From contig NC_015385.1 in assembly GCF_000195275.1 (NCBI RefSeq), positions 2,310,501 to 2,374,500 on the forward strand: 64,000 bases of DNA. Direction: 5' to 3'. Shown here piece by piece: positions 1 to 8,301 of this stretch. The notes beneath the pieces were generated by a model that was given only the letters and a program-made list of their open reading frames with translations, did no database searches and was not told where the DNA came from. Position 1 is the stretch's first letter. Each line of letters starts with the position of its first letter. Position numbers and translations under genes: made by a program. Source of the stretch: Treponema succinifaciens DSM 2489. GTDB taxonomy: Bacteria > Spirochaetota > Spirochaetia > Treponematales > Treponemataceae.

Positions 1-414
1 AGCTATATCCATATCAATCTTGACCTTTCCGCAGTCGAAATCACAGAAATTTCAGAGAGTGCTTTTGCTTCTGCCAAATTGACGGGAATAACATTGCCAA
101 ATTCTTTGAAGAGTATTGAAAAAAACGCTTTTGGAGCAACTTACCATCTTAAAAAGATTGTAATCCCAGATAATGTAGAAACTATTAAAACTGAAGCTTT
201 TATCGGAAGTCGGCTTACAGAAATAACTCTCCCTGCAAGTTTGTCTTCCATTGAAGAAGGTGCATTCTTTGAATGTGATAAACTAGAAACCGTGTACTAC
301 AAAGGCCCACAAGCACAGTGGGAGATACTAAAAACGAATATCAGCACAACCGACAACGACAAGCTCACCGGCGCAAAGATAATCTGCACCGACGGCATTA
401 TAAACGGCGAGTAA
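1..414 (+). CDS. BspA-like leucine-rich repeat protein, 3' end (partial)
   Basis: The reading frame is open from base 1, so the 5' end lies outside the window; 137 codons are visible. The translation shows LRR_5 (BspA/TpLRR-type) repeats: segments such as 'EITLPASLSSIEEGAFFEC' and 'KIVIPDNVETIKTEAF' recur at about 23-residue spacing. Such repeats are abundant in treponemal and other gut-bacterial surface proteins and are thought to mediate adhesion or protein binding. The last 25 residues lack repeats and end in 'DGIINGE'. An internal TTG at 79 is probably not a start, because LRR sequence continues upstream of it. Export cannot be judged without the N-terminus. Confidence 0.85.
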   Translation, partial: SYIHINLDLSAVEITEISESAFASAKLTGITLPNSLKSIEKNAFGATYHLKKIVIPDNVETIKTEAFIGSRLTEITLPASLSSIEEGAFFECDKLETVYYKGPQAQWEILKTNISTTDNDKLTGAKIICTDGIINGE

Positions 415-416
415 AA

Positions 417-447
417 GGGATTCCTGTGTCGTGGCACAGGAATGACA
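417..447. repeat. Dispersed 31-nt hairpin element, copy 1
   Basis: Inverted repeat ATTCCTGTG / CACAGGAAT (420-428 and 435-443) just after the LRR gene. Read on the minus strand, this 31-mer matches 40241-40271 at 26 of 31 positions. The differences inside the stems are mostly compensated, which suggests a dispersed, structure-conserved element rather than chance. It may also help terminate the LRR transcript. Confidence 0.55.
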
Positions 448-604
448 TTGTATTTTGCCATCCTCCTTACAGCAATTTTTCCGCGTAAAAATCCCTTGAA
501 GTTCCTTGTTTTCTGGAGTATCTTAGAGCACAGAAATTTTCTTTTTAAATCTTTAGCAAAACAGAAACTGTAAACCATTCCGCTGAATTTGCGAGGAACA
601 GAAA

Positions 605-1711
605 ATGGCAGAAAACACAGACTACCTGACAACGCAAATTATAACTTACATCGGAAACAAACGGATTCTGATTGGAAATATCCGAGCCGAAATTGAACTG
701 ATAAAATCAAAGCTTAAAAAGCAAAAGCTTGTCTGCGCGGATTTATTTTCAGGCTCGGGAATTGTCGCGCGGATGCTCAAGCAGCATTCTTCAACAGTAA
801 TCGTAAATGACTTGGAAGACTATTCTTCAATCCTGAACAGCTGCTACCTTTTCAACAAGAAAGACTTTGACAGCGAAAAATATTTCAGCTACAGAAAATC
901 AATTGAAAAAGAATTCTTCGAGCAGAAAATCCCAGGGATAATCTGCAGAAACTACGCGCCAAAAAACACAGATGACATTAAGGAAGGCGAGCGGGCTTTT
1001 TACACAAGGGAAAACGCGGAACGAATCGACTCTTACCGTGCGCTAATAGACAAGATTGTTGACTGCGATGATTACAAGAAATTTTTTATTGCGCCGCTTT
1101 TAACAGAAGCTTCTGTCCACGTAAACACTTCTGGAATTTTCAAGGGATTCTACAAAAACAAAAACACCGGGCTTGGCTGTTTTGGCGGAACAGGAAAAAA
1201 CGCGCTTTCAAGAATCATGGGACAAGTGGAACTCCCAGTTCCGGTATTCAGCAACTTCAAGTCAAAAACTGAAATCTACAAAGAAGACACAGTCGAGCTT
1301 TCTTCCAAACTGAAAAAAATTGACATTGCATATTTAGATCCGCCTTACAACCAGCATCCTTACGGCTCAAATTATTTCATGCTGAACATAATCGCGCAAA
1401 ACAAAATACCGGACACAAAGCTCAGCAAAGTTTCTGGAATTCCCGCAAACTGGAACCGCTCAATATTCAACAAAAAAAACAGCGCATTAAATTCAATGGA
1501 AAAAATAATCAGTGCGCTTGATGCGAAATTCATAATAATCTCATATAATTCAGAGGGATTTATAAAATTCGGCGAAATGAAATCAATGCTTGAAAAATAC
1601 GGAAAACTCAAAACCGTTGAAATCGCGTATAATACATTCAGAGGCTCGCGAAACCTCAACGCAAGAAACATCCACGTTTCCGAATATCTTTTTGTTCTGG
1701 AGAAGTCGTAA
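605..1711 (+). CDS. Orphan D12-class DNA N6-adenine methyltransferase
   Basis: Alpha-class (D12/Dam-like) SAM-dependent DNA adenine methyltransferase, 368 aa. Motif X-like 'TYIGNKR' lies near residues 14-20, SAM motif I 'DLFSGSG' at about 46-52 and catalytic motif IV DPPY at 245-248. The N-terminal arrangement resembles the methylase domains of FokI-type type IIS systems. No restriction gene is adjacent: the next gene is an exporter with a 1-bp gap. The nearest nuclease-like gene (4358-5938) lies beyond ilvE and has a modified-base-reader look, so it is not an obvious partner. The ATG at 605 is the first in frame. Sequence specificity cannot be read from the sequence. Confidence 0.85.
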   Translation: MAENTDYLTTQIITYIGNKRILIGNIRAEIELIKSKLKKQKLVCADLFSGSGIVARMLKQHSSTVIVNDLEDYSSILNSCYLFNKKDFDSEKYFSYRKSIEKEFFEQKIPGIICRNYAPKNTDDIKEGERAFYTRENAERIDSYRALIDKIVDCDDYKKFFIAPLLTEASVHVNTSGIFKGFYKNKNTGLGCFGGTGKNALSRIMGQVELPVPVFSNFKSKTEIYKEDTVELSSKLKKIDIAYLDPPYNQHPYGSNYFMLNIIAQNKIPDTKLSKVSGIPANWNRSIFNKKNSALNSMEKIISALDAKFIIISYNSEGFIKFGEMKSMLEKYGKLKTVEIAYNTFRGSRNLNARNIHVSEYLFVLEKS

Positions 1712-1712
1712 A

Positions 1713-3065
1713 ATGAGCGCAGGAAAAAATTCAGTTGACATGCTTAACGGCCCGCTTCTTGGAAAGATTCTGGTGTTCTCTCTTCCGTTTGCGGCAAGCA
1801 GCATTCTTCAGCAAGTTTTCAATTCCGCGGATGTAGCAGTCGTGGGAAGATTTTCTGGAAGCACATCTTTGGCGGCGGTCGGAAACAACGCTCCAATAAT
1901 CAACTTAATCATAAATATTTTCGTTGGAATGTCGATTGGTGCAAATGTTCTGATTGCAACTTTAATCGGCCAGAACAGAAAGGACGAAATCAAGTCGGCG
2001 GTGCATACAGTAATTTCTGTGGCACTCATAAGCGGAATTTTTCTTGCGGTAATAGGACCACTTGTTTCAAAGCCAATTCTTGAAGCAATCGGAACGCCCG
2101 ATGAAGTTCTAGTTCTTGCGGCTCTTTACCTGCGGATTTACTTTCTTGGAATGCCGGCGGTCATGGTTTACAACTTTGGTTCGGCTGTTCTAAGAAGCAA
2201 GGGAGACTCAAACCGTCCTTTGTACTGCCTGATTGCAGCCGGAATTCTCAACGTTATCCTGAACCTTGTGTTTGTAATCGTATTCAGAATGGGAGTTGCG
2301 GGAGTTGCAATTTCAACTGTAATTTCAAATTACGTAAGCGCAACCATGATAATTTTCTTTCTGCTGAATGAAGAAGAGGGACTCAGGCTTGATTTAAGAA
2401 AACTTCATATAAACAAAATCCAGCTTGCAAAAACCGCACGCATAGGAGTTCCGGCTGGATTGCAGGGAATGGTGTTCTGCTTTTCAAACATCTGCATTCA
2501 AGGCGGAATAAATTCATTCGGAAGCAACGCAATGGCAGGCTCGGCGGCGGCGCTTAACTTTGAATATTTTTCATACTTTGTCGTAAGCGCGTTCACTCAG
2601 GCAGCCACAACATTCACAAGCCAGAACTACGGTGCAAAAAAATTCAGCAGATGCAAAAAAATCTACAGGCTTTCAATGCTATGCAGCGTGATTATTTCCG
2701 GAGCAATGTGCTTTGTGTTTGTGTTCTTTAGAAGAGCAGTGATTAGAGTTTACACCGTGGATGAAGCGGTAATTGCGTTTGCGCTCATAAGACTAGTTCA
2801 TGTAGAGTCCCTTGAATTTCTTACAAGCAGCTACGAAATTACAGCAGGAGCTTTGCGCGGAATGGGATACTCAATGCTTCCGGCAATTCTTACATTGGCA
2901 GGCTCATGTTTCTTGCGGCTTACCTGGCTTGCAACCGTATTCAAAAAATTTCCTTCGTTTGAAACAATAATGAATATCTATCCAATCAGCTGGATAATAA
3001 CCGGAACAGCAGTAATATCTTCATACCTGATTATCAGAAAGAAAAAATTCAGCATAGAACAATGA
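1713..3065 (+). CDS. MATE family multidrug exporter
   Basis: Polytopic inner-membrane antiporter of the MATE family, 450 aa with about twelve hydrophobic segments. The N-terminal 'GPLLGKILVFSLPFAASSILQQVFNSAD' region is typical of the family, and a second MatE half starts near residue 230. These proteins expel cationic drugs or metabolites using Na+ or H+ gradients; the substrate is not predictable. The open frame reaches back to 1590, but the ATG at 1713 with upstream GGAG is preferred, since the extra 41 residues only overlap the methyltransferase gene. It starts one base after that gene's stop, so the two are probably co-transcribed. Confidence 0.88.
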   Translation: MSAGKNSVDMLNGPLLGKILVFSLPFAASSILQQVFNSADVAVVGRFSGSTSLAAVGNNAPIINLIINIFVGMSIGANVLIATLIGQNRKDEIKSAVHTVISVALISGIFLAVIGPLVSKPILEAIGTPDEVLVLAALYLRIYFLGMPAVMVYNFGSAVLRSKGDSNRPLYCLIAAGILNVILNLVFVIVFRMGVAGVAISTVISNYVSATMIIFFLLNEEEGLRLDLRKLHINKIQLAKTARIGVPAGLQGMVFCFSNICIQGGINSFGSNAMAGSAAALNFEYFSYFVVSAFTQAATTFTSQNYGAKKFSRCKKIYRLSMLCSVIISGAMCFVFVFFRRAVIRVYTVDEAVIAFALIRLVHVESLEFLTSSYEITAGALRGMGYSMLPAILTLAGSCFLRLTWLATVFKKFPSFETIMNIYPISWIITGTAVISSYLIIRKKKFSIEQ

Positions 3066-3072
3066 CATAAAA

Positions 3073-3098
3073 AAATCCCTGACTGTAGCCAGGGATTT
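3073..3098. terminator. Bidirectional terminator between the MATE gene and ilvE
   Basis: Stem AAATCCCTG / CAGGGATTT with an 8-nt loop sits between convergent genes. It is preceded by A's and followed by a short T-rich stretch on each strand, so it can serve both transcripts. Confidence 0.75.
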
Positions 3099-3124
3099 AC
3101 CGCAACAAGCTGAATATTTTCCGT

Positions 3125-4147
3125 TTATTTTATTTCGTAAATCCAACCTTCCGGAGCTTTTATTTCGCCCATCTGAATTCCAGTTAAAGTTTCACGGAGC
3201 TTTTTAAGAACAGGTCCGATTTCTTCCATTCCGCTTGGAACATTGATTTCTGTTCCGTGGTCAACAATTTTTCCGATTGGAGAAATTACAGCGGCAGTTC
3301 CGCAAAGTCCGCATTCTGCAAAGTCCGCAAGCTCGTTCTTGTTAATCTTGCGCTCCTCAACTTCAATTCCAAGATAATCTTTTGCAACCTGAATCAAAGA
3401 GCGGCGTGTGATTGAAGGAAGAATGCTGTTTGACTTTGGAGTAACAAGCTTTCCGTCTTTTGTAACAAAGAGAATGTTTGCTCCGCCAGTTTCTTCAATA
3501 TAAGTATGTGTCGCAGGATCAAGATACATATTCTCTGCAAAGCCGTTTCTGTGTGCGTCCATTATATTGTGAAGGCTCATCGCATAGTTAAGGCCGGCTT
3601 TTATGTCGCCTGTTCCATGAGGAGCGGCTCTGTCCAAGTCTGAAATGCGGACAACAATCGGCTTGACTCCGCCCTTGAAATACGGACCTACAGGAGTAAC
3701 AAGAATTCTAAACTGATATTCATCAGCAGGCTTTACACCGATTACAGCATTTGAACCGAACATATATGGACGGATATACAAAGTCGCGCCGCTTCCAAAA
3801 GGAGGAACCCAGTCAATATTCGCTTTTACAGTATCAAGCACAGCCTGAACAAAACGCTCTTTTGGGAACACCGGCATTTCAAGACGCTCGCAGGAAGAAG
3901 CCATGCGGTCAGCGTTCAAGTCCGGGCGGAAAGTAACAATTCTGCCGTCTTTTGTTGTATACGCTTTTAGACCTTCAAAGCAAGTCTGGGCATACTGAAG
4001 AACTCCAGCGCACTCAGAAATATGCACAGTAGCATCGGAAGTAAGCTCGCCTGCGTCCCATGCGCCGTTTTTGTAGTTAGCAACAAATCTCTTATCTGTT
4101 ACCTGATAACCAAAAGGAAGATTCGCCCAATCAATATTCTTTGCCAT
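3125..4147 (-). CDS. ilvE: Branched-chain amino acid aminotransferase
   Basis: Fold type IV PLP enzyme of the class IV aminotransferases, 340 aa. It transfers amino groups between Leu/Ile/Val and 2-oxoglutarate (EC 2.6.1.42). The segment 'GTGDIKAGLNYAMS' holds the expected PLP lysine and resembles the long (eukaryote-like, type II) BCAT subgroup rather than the roughly 305-aa IlvE of E. coli; the C-terminal 'CGTAAVISPI' is also characteristic. The start ATG has GAGG seven bases upstream. It stands alone, convergent with the MATE gene and divergent from the EVE-nuclease gene. Confidence 0.93.
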   Translation of the reverse strand: MAKNIDWANLPFGYQVTDKRFVANYKNGAWDAGELTSDATVHISECAGVLQYAQTCFEGLKAYTTKDGRIVTFRPDLNADRMASSCERLEMPVFPKERFVQAVLDTVKANIDWVPPFGSGATLYIRPYMFGSNAVIGVKPADEYQFRILVTPVGPYFKGGVKPIVVRISDLDRAAPHGTGDIKAGLNYAMSLHNIMDAHRNGFAENMYLDPATHTYIEETGGANILFVTKDGKLVTPKSNSILPSITRRSLIQVAKDYLGIEVEERKINKNELADFAECGLCGTAAVISPIGKIVDHGTEINVPSGMEEIGPVLKKLRETLTGIQMGEIKAPEGWIYEIK

Positions 4148-4307
4148 ACTTCACCTCGAAAAACCGGTATTTCCATGCCGGCAAGAATTTTACAAACATA
4201 TTAACACAAATGAAAAAATCAAACAATCAGGGGAGGAATGGCGCACAAAAAACAAAATCTTTACATATACAGCAAAAATAGAATGTGCTACAATTGATTT
4301 ATTGAAG

Positions 4308-4313
4308 TATAAT
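4308..4313 (+). promoter_or_regulatory. Putative -10 box for the EVE-nuclease gene
   Basis: Perfect TATAAT 45 bases before the start codon at 4358, in an AT-rich divergent intergenic region. I could not identify a good -35 element, so the call is tentative. Confidence 0.4.
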
Positions 4314-4357
4314 TTCCAGACTGAAACCTTGCAAACTTAATAGAGAGTTTAATAATT

Positions 4358-5938
4358 ATGAATAAAAGACTATGGGAACTATATAAAAAATCTGCTGAAG
4401 GACAAGAATTGCTGAATTTATTCACACTTAATGAAAATTATCCTGACAATCCATTTAAAAAAATGGAAAACTTATTAAATTATTTAAAATGTTGTGATTC
4501 AGATCATATAAAATATATTTGCTGTGTTGTAAATACATTACGCATAAATACACGCTTAGGAAATATCAAGTTACCAAAAATCAACAAATCGCTAACAGAA
4601 ATAAAACTGAATAATCTTTTTTTCAACTATAGCATAAAACACTGTCATACAGATGATGAGAAAAAACAATTTGTTCTTGATGACACATTTTTTTGCACAT
4701 CAGATTCTTATAGAGATAAAGCAGCTTTAATGGACTGTTTTTCATTATTCTTGTTTTATTTTTATACATCATCATTCTTTCCAATTCTTTTTTCCTCAAG
4801 ATTTGACATAATACAAAAACACTGCGATGCACTTGGTTGCAATATACCAGACATTCCAAAGTCAAAAAATTACAAGGATTATGTCGCTTACTATTTACAA
4901 TTGAACGACGCATTTCACAATTTTGCCGATTACAACAATCTTAACGATGAAGAATTTTGTGCCTGCCTTTACGGTTTTGCTCCTATGATGTTAGAAGAAA
5001 ATAAAAACCAAGAACTTCCAGAACCTACAAATATTTGGTTTACAGGCGGAGGTGCAGGCGGAAAAGATTTTTACTATCTTGACAATTTAGGAAAAGACAC
5101 ATCTTATAATCAAGATAATATATGGGCGTGCAATGAACACACAAAGCGTGGTGATATAATCGTAATGTACTGCAAATCTCCAAGAAGTTACATCCACTCG
5201 ATATGGCGTGCAGATTCAGGCGGCTTTTTCAATCCATTCGATTACTATCATTGCAGATCAACAATATGCAACGGAATAAAGGTGCCTCACGTCAGTATAC
5301 ATGATTTGAAAAATGACAAATATTTTTCACAAGTTCCAATAGTAAGAGGAAATCTTCAGGGACTAAACGGCAAAGAACTAAGTGCAGAGGATTACGAAAA
5401 TCTCCTGCGTCTTTTCCGCGAGAAAGATTCAAGCTACAAAATTGAAAAACTTCCCAAGCTATTCAACAGTTCAAATATAAATTTCGGCATTATAAAAATT
5501 GAAAAAGATGTTGAAGAAAATATACTGATTCCTTTTCTCAAAAAAATTGGATATAAGGAAACAGACTGGACAAGGCAGCTGACTTTAAAAGCTGGAAGAA
5601 ATGAAAAAGCCATTCCTGATTTTGTGTTTTTCGCAAAAGGTGAAAAACATTTTGAAAACGCGCCCTTTGTAATAGAAGCAAAATACGACATGTCATCTGT
5701 GCTTGAACAGCAAAAAGCATTCAGCCAATGCCTTTCGTATGCCAGAATGTTACATTCAAAATTGATGGGAATCTGCGACAAAGAAAGAATTCTTATATAC
5801 AAAGTATCAAATTTAGGTGAGGCAGACAGAAGCAGTCCAATATTTGAAAACCATTGGAAAGCAGTATATTCTGATAATATCATAGGAATTAAACTGAAAA
5901 AAATCATCGGCTCAGAAATTGTCCGAGAAATAAAATAA
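4358..5938 (+). CDS. EVE-like domain fused to a PD-(D/E)XK nuclease (putative defence protein)
   Basis: Protein of 526 aa that I do not recognise as a named family. Residues about 225-350 ('NIWFTGGG', then 'WACNEHTKRGDIIVMYC' and later 'IVRGNLQGL') look like an EVE/PUA-like domain, a fold that reads modified bases in several restriction enzymes. Residues about 395-500 carry a PD-(D/E)XK nuclease signature: D421 in 'IPDF', then 'VIEAKYD' with E440 and K442, followed by the helix 'QQKAFSQCLSYARML' seen in type I HsdR-like nucleases. The N-terminal 220 residues are unassigned and helical. A reader-plus-nuclease architecture suggests modification-dependent restriction of phage DNA, but this is inference. 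The start has only a weak ribosome site, and codon use is AT-richer than the neighbours, consistent with acquisition. Confidence 0.7.
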   Translation: MNKRLWELYKKSAEGQELLNLFTLNENYPDNPFKKMENLLNYLKCCDSDHIKYICCVVNTLRINTRLGNIKLPKINKSLTEIKLNNLFFNYSIKHCHTDDEKKQFVLDDTFFCTSDSYRDKAALMDCFSLFLFYFYTSSFFPILFSSRFDIIQKHCDALGCNIPDIPKSKNYKDYVAYYLQLNDAFHNFADYNNLNDEEFCACLYGFAPMMLEENKNQELPEPTNIWFTGGGAGGKDFYYLDNLGKDTSYNQDNIWACNEHTKRGDIIVMYCKSPRSYIHSIWRADSGGFFNPFDYYHCRSTICNGIKVPHVSIHDLKNDKYFSQVPIVRGNLQGLNGKELSAEDYENLLRLFREKDSSYKIEKLPKLFNSSNINFGIIKIEKDVEENILIPFLKKIGYKETDWTRQLTLKAGRNEKAIPDFVFFAKGEKHFENAPFVIEAKYDMSSVLEQQKAFSQCLSYARMLHSKLMGICDKERILIYKVSNLGEADRSSPIFENHWKAVYSDNIIGIKLKKIIGSEIVREIK

Positions 5939-5981
5939 AACCGTTTTTTTACCCAATTTGCCAATCACTTTTGGATTTGCA
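5939..5981 (+). repeat. Decayed duplicate of the tRNA-Pro promoter region
   Basis: About 43 bases directly after the EVE-nuclease gene match 7058-7102 at roughly 85%, including TTGCCAATCA.TTTTGGATTTG. In this copy the -10 hexamer has decayed (CATAAA instead of TATAAT). The two copies are direct repeats enclosing the PBECR4-like gene. Confidence 0.65.
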
Positions 5982-6032
5982 TAAAAAAGTTACATCGAGA
6001 AATTCGACCAAAGAGAATTATTTGATTAATTA

Positions 6033-6755
6033 CTACAACAATTTATTTTTCAAAATAGCCTGAAGTTCTGATGTTCTGCTTATATATTCTTGCTCATTTT
6101 TTACAAGTTCAAGATGATTTCTAAAATACGATGGATGTATAAAAAGTGTTTCTACAAAATTCTTTTTTAAGAACTTTTTCTTAATCAACATACATTCTTC
6201 ATGCTGTCCTCTCGAATAATCAATCTCAGAACAAACAATCGATATTATAGAATAAATATTCTCACAAGAACCTTTATTAAGAAAAACAAATACATTATCA
6301 GAAATATTTTCAATATTTTTTAAAATCAATTCAGCTTTTATTTTGGACTCTTTATTCTTACCTTTGCCATGAATAATGCCATCGAAACTATAAACTTTTT
6401 TATTTGTATCTAACAAGCGTTCAAGATTCAATAGATAATACAATCTTTTTTGCTTTTCAAGCGTATATTCTTTTGAATCTTTTATATCTACTGTTGTTAT
6501 ATATCCTAGTTTTAAATCATAGAAAAAATCTTTACCGCTACGTTTGTGTTCTCTAAAGAGCTTTAACTTTATTATATCTTCAAAATGATGAAGACCTGAT
6601 AAATGATACAAATGCTCTCTCAGAAATCTAAGACGAAACTCTTTTATACCTGTCTCAGATGATTTACTTTTTAAAGTATAAATATACTCAATATCAAGGA
6701 GTTTTTCGAAAGCATCTGCAATATCTTTAAGTTCGCAATAATAAGAAAGTGGCAT
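6033..6755 (-). CDS. PBECR4-like nuclease-domain protein
   Basis: About 240 aa. 'LKDIADAFEKLLDIEYIY', followed by 'FLREHLYHLSGLHH' and 'IIKLKLF', resembles the PBECR4 group (phage Barnase-EndoU-ColicinE5/D-RelE-like nuclease 4), predicted RNases found in phage and conflict loci. The assignment is from pattern memory and moderate. The frame opens at a TTG (6776), but the ATG at 6755 has GGAG at good spacing and is chosen. It is convergent with the EVE-nuclease gene and lies between two copies of the tRNA-Pro promoter sequence, which suggests it arrived as a unit. No obvious antitoxin gene is adjacent. Confidence 0.5.
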   Translation of the reverse strand: MPLSYYCELKDIADAFEKLLDIEYIYTLKSKSSETGIKEFRLRFLREHLYHLSGLHHFEDIIKLKLFREHKRSGKDFFYDLKLGYITTVDIKDSKEYTLEKQKRLYYLLNLERLLDTNKKVYSFDGIIHGKGKNKESKIKAELILKNIENISDNVFVFLNKGSCENIYSIISIVCSEIDYSRGQHEECMLIKKKFLKKNFVETLFIHPSYFRNHLELVKNEQEYISRTSELQAILKNKLL

Positions 6756-6776
6756 AAAAACTCCATAAAACGACAA

Positions 6777-7076
6777 AAGCCCTGCATAAAAGCAAGGCTT
6801 TATTGAAAATAAGCATTTTCTGTCAGCTACTCAACTAAGGCAACCTAAGATAGGCTCTTGGTAAATGCATAACCCTTATACTGCTAACTGAAACAACGCA
6901 ATTCCTATCTCGTTCTTTCAGCTCAAACGCATGATAGTTGAACCTGCCAACTACAATTAAAATATAACTTGAATTTATTATAATGTCAAATTCATTACAA
7001 TATATATTTAGAAAAAAATTCATATTTTAATTCAAATTTACATTGAAGTTTTACCAGAACCGTTTTCCTTCTCAAG
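6777..7076. other. Intergenic stretch upstream of tRNA-Pro
   Basis: About 300 bases without a supportable gene. An imperfect hairpin at about 6778-6803 (AGCCCTGC / GCAAGGCT) stands just upstream of the PBECR4-like gene. Two short open frames on the minus strand here have no ribosome site and no recognisable product. The rest is AT-rich and ends in the second copy of the direct repeat (7058-7102). Confidence 0.5.
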
Positions 7077-7105
7077 TTGCCAATCAGTTTTGGATTTGAT
7101 ATAAT
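7058..7105 (+). promoter_or_regulatory. tRNA-Pro promoter (intact copy of the direct repeat)
   Basis: -35 TTGCCA at 7077-7082, a 17-base spacer and -10 TATAAT at 7100-7105, with the tRNA beginning 13 bases later. The same sequence, less its -10, recurs at 5939-5981. Confidence 0.8.
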
Positions 7106-7117
7106 TGCAGTGCTTTT

Positions 7118-7191
7118 CGGGCAATAGCGCAGTTGGTTAGCGTGCGTGTCTGGGGGGCACGAGGTCCCGGATTCGAATTCCGGTTGCCCGA
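7118..7191 (+). tRNA. tRNA-Pro (anticodon GGG)
   Basis: Complete 74-nt cloverleaf: acceptor CGGGCAA pairs with TTGCCCG, the D stem is GCGC/GCGT, the anticodon stem is CGTGT/GCACG with loop CTGGGGG (anticodon GGG, for CCC/CCU proline codons), and the T arm is CCGGATTCGAATTCCGG. The discriminator base is A and CCA is not encoded. A good sigma-70 promoter precedes it. The pta start codon is 33 bases downstream, so pta may be read through from this promoter. Confidence 0.95.
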
Positions 7192-7223
7192 TTTTCAAAT
7201 AAAACAATTAAAGAAGGTGCATT

Positions 7224-8255
7224 ATGGATTTTGTTTCACAGTTAAAGGAAAAGGCTAAATTGGCCGGAAAAAAAATCGTTCTTTGCGAAGGCGAAGACAA
7301 GCGTGTTGTTGAAGCCGCTGCAAAAATCGTAAAGGAAGGAATTGCAAAAATCATCCTTATTGGAAACGCAGAAGAATGCGCAAAAGCAGCCCCGGGAGTT
7401 GACCTTTCAGGAATTGAGCTTGTAGATCCAACGACAAGCCCTGATACAGACAAATACGCGGAACTTTTATTCAAGACACGTGAAGGCAAAATCAACAAAA
7501 AAACTGGACAGGCAGAATATCCTACAGTTCAAGATGCAAAAAACTACATTCTTAAAGACCGCACAATGTTCGGAGCTCTTATCCTCAAGGCAGGAGATGC
7601 GGACGGATTTGTAAGCGGAGCTTGCCATTCAACAGCAAACACATTGCGCCCGGGACTTCAGGTTATAAAGACCGCGCCTGGAATAAAGACAGTTTCATCA
7701 AGCTTTATCATGGTTGCACCTGAATGCGGAAACAAATACATAAAGGAAGGCGTTGCACTTCTTGCTGACTGCGCAATCAACATCGAGCCTTCAAGTGAAG
7801 AGCTTGCAGACATCGCAGTTGCAACAGCCGACACTGCAAAGAAAATTGCAGGAATCGAGCCAAGAGTCGCCATGTTAAGCTTCAGCACAAAAGGAAGTGG
7901 AAACGATGACAAATTCTTTAAGAGCGTTCCAAAAGTTCAGGAAGCTGTAAAGCTTGCGCAGGAAAAGGCACCGGACTTGGCATTGGACGGAGAATTTCAG
8001 TTTGACGCCGCAGTTGCTCCTGAAGTCGGCGAGCTAAAAGCTCCGGGAAGCAAAGTTGCAGGACACGCAAATGTTTTTGTATTCCCAAATATCAATGCAG
8101 GAAACATCGGCTACAAGATTGCCCAGAGAATGGGCGGCTGGATGGCAATTGGACCTGTATGCCAAGGATTCGCAAAACCGCTTAATGACCTTAGCCGTGG
8201 CTGCAACGTTGACGACATTGTTGCAACAGTAGCAGTTACAGCATTGCAGGCATAA
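7224..8255 (+). CDS. pta: Phosphate acetyltransferase
   Basis: Short-form Pta (343 aa, PTA_PTB family) interconverting acetyl-CoA and acetyl phosphate (EC 2.3.1.8), the step before acetate kinase in fermentative acetate formation. Family features include 'VLCEGEDKRVVEAA' near the N-terminus, 'GACHSTANTLRPGLQVIKT' and 'GFAKPLNDLSRGC' close to the C-terminus. Its length is usual for the catalytic domain without the regulatory N-terminal extension of E. coli Pta. The ATG is preceded by GAAGG. It lies directly downstream of tRNA-Pro and is followed by a strong terminator. Acetate production fits a fermentative gut treponeme. Confidence 0.95.
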   Translation: MDFVSQLKEKAKLAGKKIVLCEGEDKRVVEAAAKIVKEGIAKIILIGNAEECAKAAPGVDLSGIELVDPTTSPDTDKYAELLFKTREGKINKKTGQAEYPTVQDAKNYILKDRTMFGALILKAGDADGFVSGACHSTANTLRPGLQVIKTAPGIKTVSSSFIMVAPECGNKYIKEGVALLADCAINIEPSSEELADIAVATADTAKKIAGIEPRVAMLSFSTKGSGNDDKFFKSVPKVQEAVKLAQEKAPDLALDGEFQFDAAVAPEVGELKAPGSKVAGHANVFVFPNINAGNIGYKIAQRMGGWMAIGPVCQGFAKPLNDLSRGCNVDDIVATVAVTALQA

Positions 8256-8263
8256 GCAAACAC

Positions 8264-8292
8264 AAGCTGTCCTAAACGGGCAGCTTTTTTAA
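8264..8292 (+). terminator. Intrinsic terminator of pta
   Basis: Stem AAGCTGTCC / GGGCAGCTT with a 5-nt loop, followed by six T's. Confidence 0.85.
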
Positions 8293-8301
8293 TTTAACTT
8301 T

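Noticed and set aside
1590-1712. N-terminal extension of the MATE exporter
   Set aside because: It overlaps the methyltransferase gene completely; the ATG at 1713 has a ribosome site and begins the conserved sequence.
605-5938. A restriction-modification pair formed by the methyltransferase (605-1711) and the EVE-nuclease (4358-5938)
   Set aside because: They are separated by the MATE exporter and the oppositely oriented ilvE, and an EVE-type reader would attack modified rather than unmodified DNA.
6835-7207. Two minus-strand open frames of 62 and 70 codons before pta
   Set aside because: The second runs antisense through tRNA-Pro, neither has a ribosome site and neither resembles a protein.
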